Numbered from the stretch's first letter, positions 6,773-14,208 are shown. The stretch: 24,959 nucleotides of DNA from Candidatus Bipolaricaulota bacterium (GCA_015487455.1 WFPR01000057.1:1-24959); one strand, 5' to 3'. Numbers and translations: made by a program. The notes: generated from the sequence alone by a model not told the origin.

Positions 6773-6857
6773 TTCCGCGAGCCCCGTCGGGGTGCACCGA
6801 CGCAGCTCGAGAGAGCGCGATCGAGCGTGAAAACGGCGTGGAGGTGAAGCGATCCCC

Positions 6858-7793
6858 GTGAGGCGCAAGGTGACGGTGGTGGGGGCGGGCTTCGTGGGGG
6901 CCACGACCGCCCAGCGCATCGCCGAAAAGAACCTGGCCGACGTGGTGATGATCGACATCCCGGAGAAGGAGGGCCCCACCAAGGGGAAGGCCCTCGACAT
7001 GCTGGAGGCCGCGCCCCTCGTGGGCTTTGAAGCCCATATTGAGGGGACCAGCGACTACGCCGCCATGGCGGGCTCCGACGTGGTCGTCGTGACGGCCGGC
7101 GTCCCCCGCAGGCCCGGCATGACCCGCGAGGACCTCATCAGCATCAACGCGAACATCATCCGGAGCGTCACGGAACAAGTCGTGAAGCACGCCCCCGAGG
7201 CGATCTACATCGTCGTCACGAACCCGCTGGACGCGATGGTCTACGCGGCCTACAAGCTGAGCGGCTTCCCGCCGGAGCGGGTGATCGGGCAGTCGGGGGC
7301 GCTGGACTCCACGCGCTTTCGGGCGTTCATCGCGATGGAGCTGGGCGTCTCGATGCGGGACGTCCACGCCTTGGTGATCGGGGGCCACACGGACGTGGGG
7401 ATGGTGCCCCTGGTGAGCTGCTCGTCCGTCGCGGGCATCCCGCTCACCAAGCTGCTCCCCAGGGAGAGAATCGACGCGCTGGTGGAGCGCACCCGGAAGG
7501 GCGGGACGGAGATCGTGCAGCTGTTGGGCGACGGGAGCGCGTACTACGCCCCCTCGGCGGGCGTGGCCGCGATGGTCGAGGCCATCTTGCTCGACGAAAA
7601 ACGCGTGATCCCGTCGGCCTGCTACCTGAGGGGCGAGTACGGCCTTCGCGATCTGTATCTGGGCGTCCCCGCGGTGCTGGGGGCCAAGGGCGTCGAGAGG
7701 ATTCTGGAGATCGAGCTGGCCCCCGAAGAACACGAGCAGCTCCGGAAGGCTGCTGAGCTCGTCCGAGAGACCGTGAGTAAGCTCACGCTGTAA
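6858..7793 (+). CDS. mdh: Malate dehydrogenase, NAD-dependent, LDH-like type
   Basis: This 311-residue enzyme follows the type 3 (Chloroflexus-like) malate dehydrogenase pattern: NAD-binding VVGAGFVGATT at 7-17 with Asp33 after strand 2 (NAD preference), substrate Arg in GVPRRPGMTR (81-90), TNPLD at 121-125, GALDSTRFR (147-155) and catalytic His177 in IGGHTD. It interconverts malate and oxaloacetate in the TCA cycle. Odd point: where relatives have GGHGDxMVPLPR, this protein has GGHTDVGMVPLVSC, one residue longer after the His and lacking the usual Arg. The start is GTG, with GGAGGTG upstream. It heads a same-strand cluster with a small membrane protein and ispH. Confidence 0.92.
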   Translation: MRRKVTVVGAGFVGATTAQRIAEKNLADVVMIDIPEKEGPTKGKALDMLEAAPLVGFEAHIEGTSDYAAMAGSDVVVVTAGVPRRPGMTREDLISINANIIRSVTEQVVKHAPEAIYIVVTNPLDAMVYAAYKLSGFPPERVIGQSGALDSTRFRAFIAMELGVSMRDVHALVIGGHTDVGMVPLVSCSSVAGIPLTKLLPRERIDALVERTRKGGTEIVQLLGDGSAYYAPSAGVAAMVEAILLDEKRVIPSACYLRGEYGLRDLYLGVPAVLGAKGVERILEIELAPEEHEQLRKAAELVRETVSKLTL

Positions 7794-7812
7794 GCGAGTA
7801 GGAGGGGTTCCT

Positions 7813-8127
7813 ATGGACGCGCTGGGCATCGCCGGGATAGGACTCATAAGCGCAGGCATAGTGCTTCTTCTGGCAGGAGTCCTCCCGCTTTTCATTCGCT
7901 ACGTCCGCCGTCTGCCCGAATCCGAACGAAGAAGGCTCTCCTGGGCCGCTGCAGCCTATGGGGGCGTTTGTTTGGGGAGCCTACTGGTTATGGCAAGCTT
8001 TGCCGGGGGCGGGCTGACGAAGATATGGATCGCGTGGTTTGCCGTGCTCATGCCGATCTTCGGCTCCCTCCTGCTCCTGCAGCAATTGCTAAGCACCCTG
8101 CATTCAGCTGAGGGAAGGAAGTCCTAG
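7813..8127 (+). CDS. Small three-helix membrane protein, unknown function
   Basis: This 104-residue protein has three hydrophobic segments at about residues 5-31, 45-66 and 71-93, separated by a basic loop (RYVRRLPESERRR). That loop favours a cytoplasmic position between helices 1 and 2. No motif is recognised. It has a strong AGGAGGGG ribosome binding site, begins 19 bp after mdh and ends 8 bp before ispH, so it is probably part of their operon. Its base composition is slightly less GC-rich than its neighbours. No link to malate or isoprenoid metabolism can be shown. Confidence 0.7.
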   Translation: MDALGIAGIGLISAGIVLLLAGVLPLFIRYVRRLPESERRRLSWAAAAYGGVCLGSLLVMASFAGGGLTKIWIAWFAVLMPIFGSLLLLQQLLSTLHSAEGRKS

Positions 8128-8135
8128 TTAAAGTC

Positions 8136-9107
8136 ATGGGCTTTCACGTGCTCTTAGCCAAGCCGCGGGGCTTCTGCCGCGGGGTGGAGAACGCGATCCG
8201 CATCGTGGAGATGGCGCTCGAGCTCGTCGGGCCGCCCCTCTACGTCAAGCACGCCATCGTCCACAACCGCTTCGTCATCGAAGACTTTGAGCGGCGGGGC
8301 GTCGTCTTCGTCGAGCGCGTCGAGGACATCCCTGAGGGCTCCGTAGCGGTCTTCTCGGCCCACGGTTCGCCGCCCGAGGACTACCAAAAGGCTAAAGAAC
8401 GGGGCATCGACGTGATCGACGCGACCTGCAAGCTCGTGACCAACGTCCACAACTGGGCAAGGCGCTTCGCCCGCGAGGGCTACAGCGTGGTGGTGATCGG
8501 CCACCGCGACCACCCCGAGCCCCGCGGGATCCTGGGGCACATCCCGCCCGGACGGCGCTTTCTGATCGAGACGATCGAGGAGGCGCGAGCGCTGGAGGTC
8601 CCCGACCCAGAGCGGGTGGCCTGCGTCACCCAGACGACCCTCTCCGTGGACGACACCCGCGCGATCCGCGAGGCGCTGCGGCAGCGCTTCCCCAAGCTGA
8701 AGGAGCCCCCGATGGGCAACAGCACGATCTGCTACGCCACGGACAACCGCCAGAGGGCCGTAAAAGAGCTGGCCCGGCGCTGCGAGGTCGTAATAGTAGT
8801 GGGCTCGGCGCAGAGCTCGAACACGACCCGCCTGTGGGAGATCGCCCAAAAGCACGGGGCGCGGGCCTATCGCGTCGACTTCGCCGACGAGGTCCGGCCC
8901 GAGTGGCTCGCGGGCGCCCGAACCGTAGGGGTCACGTCGGGGGCCTCGGCGCCGGAGCGGCTGGTGCAAGATGTCGTCGCACGCCTCCAGGCGTTGGGCG
9001 CGGAAAGCGTCGAGGAGCTGACCGTCGTCGAGGAGCGCGTGAAGGCGTTCGTGCTGCCCCCGCGGCTCCTCGAGCTGGCCCGCGAGCTCAAAACACGACC
9101 CGCTTGA
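8136..9107 (+). CDS. ispH: 4-hydroxy-3-methylbut-2-enyl diphosphate reductase IspH (LytB)
   Basis: This 323-residue protein has the three iron-sulfur Cys ligands of IspH: Cys14 in PRGFCRGVENA, Cys98 in DATCKLVTNVH and Cys199 in CYATDNRQ. Substrate residues include His39 and His43 (VKHAIVHN), His76 (SAHGS), HRDHPE at 123-128 with the proton-donating Glu128, and VTQTTLSVDDT at 164-174. It catalyses the last step of the MEP pathway, making IPP and DMAPP from HMBPP with a [4Fe-4S] cluster. The length is typical. The ATG is 8 bp after the preceding gene, with only a distant GGAAGGAAG as ribosome binding site. Its 3' end overlaps the convergent Cys-rich orphan gene by 20 bp. Confidence 0.97.
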   Translation: MGFHVLLAKPRGFCRGVENAIRIVEMALELVGPPLYVKHAIVHNRFVIEDFERRGVVFVERVEDIPEGSVAVFSAHGSPPEDYQKAKERGIDVIDATCKLVTNVHNWARRFAREGYSVVVIGHRDHPEPRGILGHIPPGRRFLIETIEEARALEVPDPERVACVTQTTLSVDDTRAIREALRQRFPKLKEPPMGNSTICYATDNRQRAVKELARRCEVVIVVGSAQSSNTTRLWEIAQKHGARAYRVDFADEVRPEWLAGARTVGVTSGASAPERLVQDVVARLQALGAESVEELTVVEERVKAFVLPPRLLELARELKTRPA

Positions 9108-10326
9108 ACTCCACCCGCAGCCGGAGGCCCTCCTCCAGCGCCCGGCGGATCATCGCCCGCCCGAAGGTCATGTACACGGCGGGGAAGCCCGTGAACTCCT
9201 GGTTGTGGCGGTACACGATCAGGGGCTTGTGGCCCTCGGTGCTCAGGATGAGCGTGTCGCTGCGCTCGTCGATCCCGAGCCACTCGGCCTGCGCGTCGAC
9301 GTGGACGGGCGCGTAGCGCTTCCAGACGGCGCCCCCCAGGTGGGGGAGCTGGGGGGCCGTGGCCGTGGCCAGGATCACCAGCGGCATCGTGGGCAGCACC
9401 TCGAAGGTCCGCAGCGCGTCGAAGATCCGCTCGCGGGGGATGCGCTTCTCCTCGCCCGACTCCGGGTCGTACACGAACACAAAGGCGCCGTCCTCGAAGC
9501 GGACGGGCGTCTTGCTCCCGTGGACGTTCACGCCCTCGACGAGGAAGGTGTGCTCGAGGTAGCGGTCCCGGTGGGCGGGGACGGGCATCTCCCAGAACGG
9601 GTAGCCGCGGCGGTAGAGCGCCTCGAGGGCGTCGGCGATCGGCCACGTCAGGACCTTGGAGAAGGCCCGCTCGGGCACGACGTCGAGCCCGATCAGGCGG
9701 AAGAACTCCCAGCGGATGCCCAAGACCCGCCCAGACACGTCCCCCTCGCCGCTGTAGCGCCTGTAAACGGCGTCGACCTCGTCGAAGCGTTGGCGAAATT
9801 GCTCGATGTTCTGCTCGGGCGCGCTCTTGATTCGATGCTGGCCGTCCTTGAGCAGGACGCTCGGGTCGTAGCGGAGCGCGGGCTGCAAATGCACGATTCG
9901 ATCGGGCTCGAGCACCTGGGGGTTCACGATCACGTACTGGATGCGGTGGCCCTTGGGCGTGTCCTGGCCGGGGTGCAGGTTGTCGTAGACGGCGTTCAGG
10001 ATCTCGTTCTCGTGGAGCCCGGCCCGCTCCTTGACCCGCTTGAGCACGTAGTGGCTGAAGACCTCGTCGATGGGCAGGTTCAGGTTCATGTGGGAGAAGG
10101 TGCAGACCAGCTCGATCCCCCGATACAGGGCGCGCAGCTCGGGGAACTTCACCCGACGGCGCTGGGCGCCCTCGCGCAGGCGGCGCGCGACCCGCTCGAC
10201 GATGGCCTCGACGTCGATGCGCGTCGTCGGATCCGCGATCGGGGCCGCTCGGACGTCCGCGCCCGCGGGGCCGCTCTTCGTCTCGCTCTCGCTGCTGCAA
10301 CTGCAACAGCCACAGCCGCCCGCCAT
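9088..10326 (-). CDS. Orphan protein with Cys-rich N-terminus
   Basis: This 412-residue protein matches no family I recognise. It starts GGCGCCSCSSESE, with Cys at 5, 7, 8 and 10, followed by an acidic/Ser linker and an apparently soluble, well-conserved-looking body. The body contains CTFSHMNLNLPIDEVFSHY, DNLHPGQDTPKGHRIQYV and several His-rich spots (KDGQHRI, VPAHRDRYLEH, VNVHGSK), then a C-terminal part including STEGHKPLIVYRHNQEF. There is no signal peptide or membrane helix. The Cys cluster could bind a metal or cluster, or be a lipid or redox site; this is inference. It has its own TTGCTT/TACCCT promoter and a weak GGTGAT ribosome binding site. Third-position GC bias and the long open frame support a real gene. 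Confidence 0.75.
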   Translation of the reverse strand: MAGGCGCCSCSSESETKSGPAGADVRAAPIADPTTRIDVEAIVERVARRLREGAQRRRVKFPELRALYRGIELVCTFSHMNLNLPIDEVFSHYVLKRVKERAGLHENEILNAVYDNLHPGQDTPKGHRIQYVIVNPQVLEPDRIVHLQPALRYDPSVLLKDGQHRIKSAPEQNIEQFRQRFDEVDAVYRRYSGEGDVSGRVLGIRWEFFRLIGLDVVPERAFSKVLTWPIADALEALYRRGYPFWEMPVPAHRDRYLEHTFLVEGVNVHGSKTPVRFEDGAFVFVYDPESGEEKRIPRERIFDALRTFEVLPTMPLVILATATAPQLPHLGGAVWKRYAPVHVDAQAEWLGIDERSDTLILSTEGHKPLIVYRHNQEFTGFPAVYMTFGRAMIRRALEEGLRLRVEFKRVVF

Positions 10327-10353
10327 GGGCCGATCACCGCCTCACGGGCTCCT

Positions 10354-10382
10354 AGGGTAGCAGGGCCTTTGTCTTGAAGCAA
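10354..10382 (-). promoter_or_regulatory. Promoter for the Cys-rich orphan gene
   Basis: On the minus strand TTGCTT (10382-10377), a 17-nt spacer and TACCCT (10359-10354) lie about 27 nt before the ATG. It is back to back with the rpsT promoter, the two -35 boxes being 10 nt apart. Confidence 0.5.
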
Positions 10383-10392
10383 GGGCTCGGCC

Positions 10393-10421
10393 TTGACAGG
10401 GAGGGGCGCGTCGGCTAAGAT
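10393..10421 (+). promoter_or_regulatory. Strong promoter for rpsT
   Basis: A perfect TTGACA (10393-10398), a 17-nt spacer and TAAGAT (10416-10421) predict transcription from about 10428, leaving a leader of about 110 nt before the S20 start. Confidence 0.8.
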
Positions 10422-10427
10422 CAGGCC

Positions 10428-10538
10428 GACATTTTCCGAATTCCCGCTGGGTCCCCTTGGAACGCCCTGACCCTGAGCGCCGAGCGCGCGGAAGGGCGGC
10501 ACAGACGGAGCGGAAGTGAAACAAGGGAGGGATGGGCC
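10428..10538 (+). promoter_or_regulatory. rpsT 5' leader, candidate autoregulatory region
   Basis: About 110 nt of untranslated leader precede the S20 gene, longer than other leaders in the window. CCCTTG at 10454-10459 can pair with CAAGGG at 10522-10527, which overlaps the Shine-Dalgarno tract, so the ribosome binding site could be masked. GC-rich local stems are also possible around 10476-10500. The pairing is read by eye and regulation is inference, although S20 autoregulation is known in E. coli. Confidence 0.4.
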
Positions 10539-10811
10539 ATTCCGAACACGAAGTCGGCGAAGAAGGCGCTGCGGCAGAGCCTGGTGCGGCGGCAGCGCAA
10601 CCTGAGGCGGAAGCAGGCGATCAAGCGGGTGATCAAGGAGCTGCGGCGGGCCATCGAGGCCGGCGACAAGGAGAAGGCCGAGGGGCTCGTGCCGCAGCTC
10701 ATGAGCGTCGTCGACAAGGCCGCGAAGCACCGCACGATCCACCCCAACAAGGCCGCCCGCCTCAAGGCCAAGTGGATGAAGCGCCTCCAGGAGGCGTTCG
10801 CCTCCTCGTGA
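10539..10811 (+). CDS. rpsT: 30S ribosomal protein S20, apparent ATT start
   Basis: From 10539 the frame encodes (I/M)PNTKSAKKALRQSLVRRQ and continues to FASS, 90 residues, the normal S20 length and pattern: basic N-terminus, then the HRTIHPNKAARLKAKWMKRL helix near the end. S20 binds 16S rRNA early in 30S assembly. The first codon of the conserved N-terminus is ATT. A GGGAGG Shine-Dalgarno tract lies 8 nt before it. No ATG, GTG or TTG occurs in frame near it. The next in-frame standard codon is GTG 10584, which would remove 15 conserved residues and has no ribosome binding site. The ATG at 10532 is in another frame. Either AUU is used, as in E. coli infC, or a base is miscalled. recJ follows after 43 bp. 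Confidence 0.93.
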   Translation: MPNTKSAKKALRQSLVRRQRNLRRKQAIKRVIKELRRAIEAGDKEKAEGLVPQLMSVVDKAAKHRTIHPNKAARLKAKWMKRLQEAFASS

Positions 10812-10854
10812 AGCCTCAAGCGTCAAGCGTCTGGAGACGCACAGCGCGCTCGCC

Positions 10855-12675
10855 GTGGCCGTGAGCGATGATCCCATGACTTCAGCGATGCAGGCCGACG
10901 TGCCCCCTCTCGCTCAGGCCCGGCGGTCGCTCGTCCAGAGCGGGCGCTGCTGGGTCCTCGCCGGGGTGCGGGAGGCCGAGGCGCTCCGGCTGTCAAGACG
11001 GCTGGGCGTCTCCCCGGCGACCGCGCGGGTGCTCGCGGCGCGGGCCCGAGGGGGCGACCCCGCCAAGCTCCTGGAGAACGACCTGGAGGCGATCGGCTCC
11101 CCCTTCGCGCTGGCGGGCGTCGAGCGGGCGATCGAGCGCATCCGGCGCGCGCTCGACCGCCGCGAGCGGATCTTCCTCCACGGGGACTTCGACGTCGACG
11201 GGCTCACCAGCACCGCCCTGCTCTACAAGGCGCTGCGGCGGCTGGGGGCCGCCCCGGGGCAGCTCAAGGTGGAGATCGAGGACCGGGAGCGGGGGCACGG
11301 CCTCAACCCCGACGTCGTGCGCCACGTCGTCGAGGGGGGCTTCCGGCTGCTGATCACGGCCGATTGCGGGATCTCCGACGTCGAGTGCATCGAGGCCCTC
11401 CGCCGCCACGGCGTCGACGTCATCGTCACGGACCACCACCAGCCGCCGGAGGCGCTGCCCCCGGCGTGCGCGATCGTCAACCCCAAGCAAGAGGGCTGCC
11501 GCTACCCCAACCCCGAGCTGGCCGCGGTGGGCGTCGCCTTCCAGACCGTCGCCGCGCTCTTCGAGCGGCTGGGGCCGGGGCGCGAGGCCGCGTATGAGTA
11601 TCTGGACTTGGTCCTGCTCGGGACCGTGGGCGACCTCGTCCCCCTGGTGCGGGAGGGGCGCGTGGAGAACCGCGTTCTGGTGAAGGCGGGGCTCGAGCTG
11701 TTGGCTCAAGGCGGCGGGACGCTCGGGCTGCGGGTGCTGCTCGAGAAGCTCTCGCTCGACCCCAAGCGCCTCACGGCGGGGGAGCTCAGCTACATCGTGA
11801 TCCCGAAGCTCAACGCGGCCAACCGCGTCGGCGACCCGCGGGTCGCCTTCCTGCTGCTCACCACGGAGGACCCGCGAAAGGCCGACTACTGGGCCAGCAT
11901 CCTCATCGACTACAACACGGACCGCCAGCTCATCCAGGGGGAGCTGCGGGCGCAGGCCGAGGCGCAGCTCCGCGAGCAGGTCGACCTCGAGCGCGAAAAA
12001 ATTATCATTCTGTCGGGGCGCGGCTGGAACCCCGGGATCATCGGGCTGGTCGCCTCCGACCTCGTCGAGAAGTACTACCGGCCCACGATCTTGATTGCAG
12101 AGGGGGAGGGGCTGGCCCGCGGCTCGGGCCGCAGCATCGTCGAGTTTAACTTAATTGAGGGCTTGGCGAGGCACAAGGAGCTGTTCGAGCGCTACGGCGG
12201 GCACCCCATGGCCGCGGGCTTCTCCATGAGGCCCGAGCGGATCCCGGAGCTTCGCGAGCGCCTGAGGGCGTACGCGCAAGACGTCCTGGCGGGGTTCGAG
12301 GGGCCGACGCTCCTCATCGACGCGGAGCTCCGCCCCGAGGAGGTCTCGCTCGCCTTGTACGAGGAGCTGGGGCGCCTGGGGCCGTTCGGCGTGGGCAACC
12401 CCGCCCCGCGGTTCTTGCTCAAGGGCGCGTGGGTCTGCGAGGCGCGGGCGGTCGGAAGCGGCGGGAAGCACCTCAAGCTCAGGCTCAAGGCAGGCGATCG
12501 CGTGCTAGAAGCGATCGGCTTCGACCTCGGGCCTCATTGGGTCGAGGTCTATCGGGCGGGCCGCGTCGACCTCGTCTGCAAGCTCGATCGGGACAGCTGG
12601 AACGGCCGCACCCGTGTCCGGCTGGAGCTGCTCGACGTCTTGGAGCCCTCTTCGGGCGCTTCGGACGCGGAATAG
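10855..12675 (+). CDS. recJ: Single-stranded-DNA-specific exonuclease RecJ
   Basis: This 606-residue RecJ has all DHH phosphoesterase motifs: HGDFDVDGLTS (109-119; Asp111, 113, 115), ITADCGISD (167-175; Asp170) and VTDHHQPPE (191-199; the DHH triplet). LLGTVGDLVPL follows, then the DHHA1 domain with SGRGWNPGIIGLVAS, GSGRS and RYGGHPMAAGFSM. The C-terminal OB-like domain ends DSWNGRTRVRLELLDVLEP, as in the family. It degrades ssDNA 5' to 3' in recombination and mismatch repair using Mn/Mg. The start is uncertain: GTG 10855 or 10861, or ATG 10876 or 10888, none with a good ribosome binding site. The last 127 bp are overlapped antisense by the wecG-like gene. Confidence 0.96.
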   Translation: MAVSDDPMTSAMQADVPPLAQARRSLVQSGRCWVLAGVREAEALRLSRRLGVSPATARVLAARARGGDPAKLLENDLEAIGSPFALAGVERAIERIRRALDRRERIFLHGDFDVDGLTSTALLYKALRRLGAAPGQLKVEIEDRERGHGLNPDVVRHVVEGGFRLLITADCGISDVECIEALRRHGVDVIVTDHHQPPEALPPACAIVNPKQEGCRYPNPELAAVGVAFQTVAALFERLGPGREAAYEYLDLVLLGTVGDLVPLVREGRVENRVLVKAGLELLAQGGGTLGLRVLLEKLSLDPKRLTAGELSYIVIPKLNAANRVGDPRVAFLLLTTEDPRKADYWASILIDYNTDRQLIQGELRAQAEAQLREQVDLEREKIIILSGRGWNPGIIGLVASDLVEKYYRPTILIAEGEGLARGSGRSIVEFNLIEGLARHKELFERYGGHPMAAGFSMRPERIPELRERLRAYAQDVLAGFEGPTLLIDAELRPEEVSLALYEELGRLGPFGVGNPAPRFLLKGAWVCEARAVGSGGKHLKLRLKAGDRVLEAIGFDLGPHWVEVYRAGRVDLVCKLDRDSWNGRTRVRLELLDVLEPSSGASDAE

Positions 12676-13511
12676 CCTAAGCGAAAGCGAGTCGCCCGGG
12701 CCGCCCGGAGCGCGAGCACGCCCAACACGAAGAGCGGGAGGCGCCAGACGCGCCGCACCCGCCACGGCTCGCGCAGCGTCCGCCAGAGCCACTCCAGCCC
12801 CAAGCGTCGCCAGCGCTCGGGCGCCCGCGGGAGCCGCCCCGCCAGCACGTCGAACGCGCCCCCTACGCCCATCACCACGGGGACGTCCAGCTCAGCCAGC
12901 TCGGCGCGGTGGCGCACCATCCAAAGCTCCTGCTTGGGGACGCCCAACCCCACGAACAGGGCGTCAGGCCGCGCCCGCCCGATCGCCCTCACGATCGAGG
13001 GCTCCTCCTCCGCCGAAAAGTACCCGTGGCGGGCGCCCACGACCTTGAGCTTAGGGTGGCGGGCTTGGAGGCGGGCGGCCGCTTCCTGGGCGACGCCGGG
13101 GGCCGCGCCCAGGAAGAACACGCGATACCCCCGCTCGGCGGCCCGCGCGCAGAACGCCTCCAACAAATCGATGCCCGAAACCCTCATGGGCAGCGGGTTT
13201 TCTGGGTTAAGCGTCCGCGACGCCCACACCAGCCCCGCCCCGTCCGGCGTCACCAAGTCGGCCTGCTCGTACGCTTCGAGTAGGGCCGGGTCCCGGCGGG
13301 CCCGCAGGAGTGCCGGGGTGTCCGGGGTCATGACCAAGCGGGTGCCTTGGCGCTCCGCGATCCAGCGCTCCAAGAGCTCGAGCGCCTGAGCCCGCGTCAC
13401 GCGGTGGATCGGCACGCCGAACAGCTCGACCCGTCCTGGGCCTGGGGGCGCTGGACGCGCGCAAGGACGGGGGGGTGCCCTCCCACCCGGCTCCACACGG
13501 GCATGAGCCAT
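12549..13511 (-). CDS. WecG/TagA/CpsF family glycosyltransferase
   Basis: The conserved WecG/TagA domain (GT26) runs from VELFGVPIHRV (about 28) to about residue 255: TPDTPALL, ADLVTPDGAGLVWA with the Asp90 of PDG, RVSGIDLLEAF, YRVFFLGAAPGVAQEAA, RPDALFVGLGVPKQELWM (181-198) and VMGVGGAFDVLAG. Such enzymes transfer N-acetylmannosamine or its uronic acid from UDP to a polyprenyl-linked GlcNAc at the inner membrane face, for polysaccharide or teichoic-acid-like polymers. The first 27 residues are Pro/Arg-rich and unconserved, so the start is uncertain (ATG 13511 lacks a ribosome binding site). The last 40 or so residues, Ser/Arg-rich, are read antisense through the recJ 3' end and have no family counterpart. 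Confidence 0.9.
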   Translation of the reverse strand: MAHARVEPGGRAPPRPCARPAPPGPGRVELFGVPIHRVTRAQALELLERWIAERQGTRLVMTPDTPALLRARRDPALLEAYEQADLVTPDGAGLVWASRTLNPENPLPMRVSGIDLLEAFCARAAERGYRVFFLGAAPGVAQEAAARLQARHPKLKVVGARHGYFSAEEEPSIVRAIGRARPDALFVGLGVPKQELWMVRHRAELAELDVPVVMGVGGAFDVLAGRLPRAPERWRRLGLEWLWRTLREPWRVRRVWRLPLFVLGVLALRAARATRFRLGYSASEAPEEGSKTSSSSSRTRVRPFQLSRSSLQTRSTRPAR

Positions 13512-13520
13512 GACGCCTGA

Positions 13521-13549
13521 AGTCTAAGCGCGCGGCGTCGGGAAGGGAA
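13521..13549 (-). promoter_or_regulatory. Weak candidate promoter for the wecG-like gene
   Basis: On the minus strand TTCCCT (13549-13544), 17 nt and TAGACT (13526-13521) lie 9 nt before the ATG at 13511. The -35 is poor. The geometry resembles the leaderless promoters elsewhere in the window. Confidence 0.3.
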
Positions 13550-13606
13550 GGACGGCGGTCCGCCCCTCGGGGGCTTCGGCCCAAGCCCAGCCCGGCCCGG
13601 CGCGGC

Positions 13607-13636
13607 TTGACGCGCCGGGGCCCCGTCCCGTAGGAT
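13607..13636 (+). promoter_or_regulatory. Promoter of the RND/LolA-like operon (leaderless arrangement)
   Basis: TTGACG (13607-13612), an 18-nt spacer and TAGGAT (13631-13636) lie 8 nt before the ATG at 13645. No Shine-Dalgarno sequence separates the -10 from the start. ATG 13651 is an alternative start, with a leader of only a few bases. Confidence 0.6.
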
Positions 13637-13644
13637 GGGGCGCT

Positions 13645-14208
13645 ATGTCGATGGAGCTATATCGGCGGCGATATGCACGGCGGGCCCAAGTCGGGGCGGC
13701 GCTCGGGATCGCGCTGCTCGGGGTCGTCGGGCTTGCGTTCCTCGGCGTCGGCGGGGGCTCCGCGCTGGGGCCGGGGGCGGAGGGGCCGCCCGTCCGTGCG
13801 CTGCTCGTGGACGAGACGCGGACCCTCCAGGCGTCGCTGCTCGTGAATCTATTGGCCGCGGCGCTTCGGGAGACGGGGCTCTTCGAGCTCGAGGCCGTCT
13901 TCCCCGACGTGGAGTCGAGCTTCGACGACCCCCTGGGCGTGAACCCGGACCCCACGGCCGCGCGCTACGAGCTGATCCTGATCGTCCCGAGGGAGGAGGA
14001 GCTTCAGCGTTTGAGGCAGCTCTGGATCGTCACGTGCCCCCTGACGCATCGGACGCGCCCGGCGCTGCTCCGGGCCGTTTGGGCGATCCAGGGGCTCGTC
14101 GAGGAGGGCTCCGGGGGGCGGCTGCGGGCCGTGAGCGTGGCCGACGACGCGATCCCCGGCGTCTTCGCCGCGATCTTCGAGCGCCACGGCTGGCTCGTGT
14201 GCGAGTGA
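13645..14208 (+). CDS. Membrane-anchored protein of unknown function, first gene of RND operon
   Basis: This 187-residue protein has a basic N-terminus (YRRRYARRAQ) and one hydrophobic helix at about 16-36, a membrane anchor or uncleaved signal that leaves the rest outside the cytoplasm. The soluble part begins PPVRALLVDETRTLQASLLVNLLAAALRETGLFELEAVF, a strand-helix-strand pattern, and ends with two Cys (near 132 and 186). I recognise no family. Its stop is one base before the RND start, so the two are translationally coupled. It is probably an accessory periplasmic subunit, but that rests only on context. Confidence 0.75.
   Translation: MSMELYRRRYARRAQVGAALGIALLGVVGLAFLGVGGGSALGPGAEGPPVRALLVDETRTLQASLLVNLLAAALRETGLFELEAVFPDVESSFDDPLGVNPDPTAARYELILIVPREEELQRLRQLWIVTCPLTHRTRPALLRAVWAIQGLVEEGSGGRLRAVSVADDAIPGVFAAIFERHGWLVCE

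Noticed and set aside
10827..10840. GCGTCTGGAGACGC palindrome after rpsT as terminator
   Set aside because: Loop too short and no T-tract; recJ continues downstream on the same strand.
10532..10864. ATG at 10532 as a separate 110-codon gene
   Set aside because: It runs in another frame through the S20 gene and gives a low-complexity product; S20 is unmistakable in the ATT/GTG frame.
12614..13048. Possible recJ extension or separate gene across the recJ/wecG junction
   Set aside because: Ser/Arg/Pro-rich translation without domains; both flanking genes are explained by their own frames.
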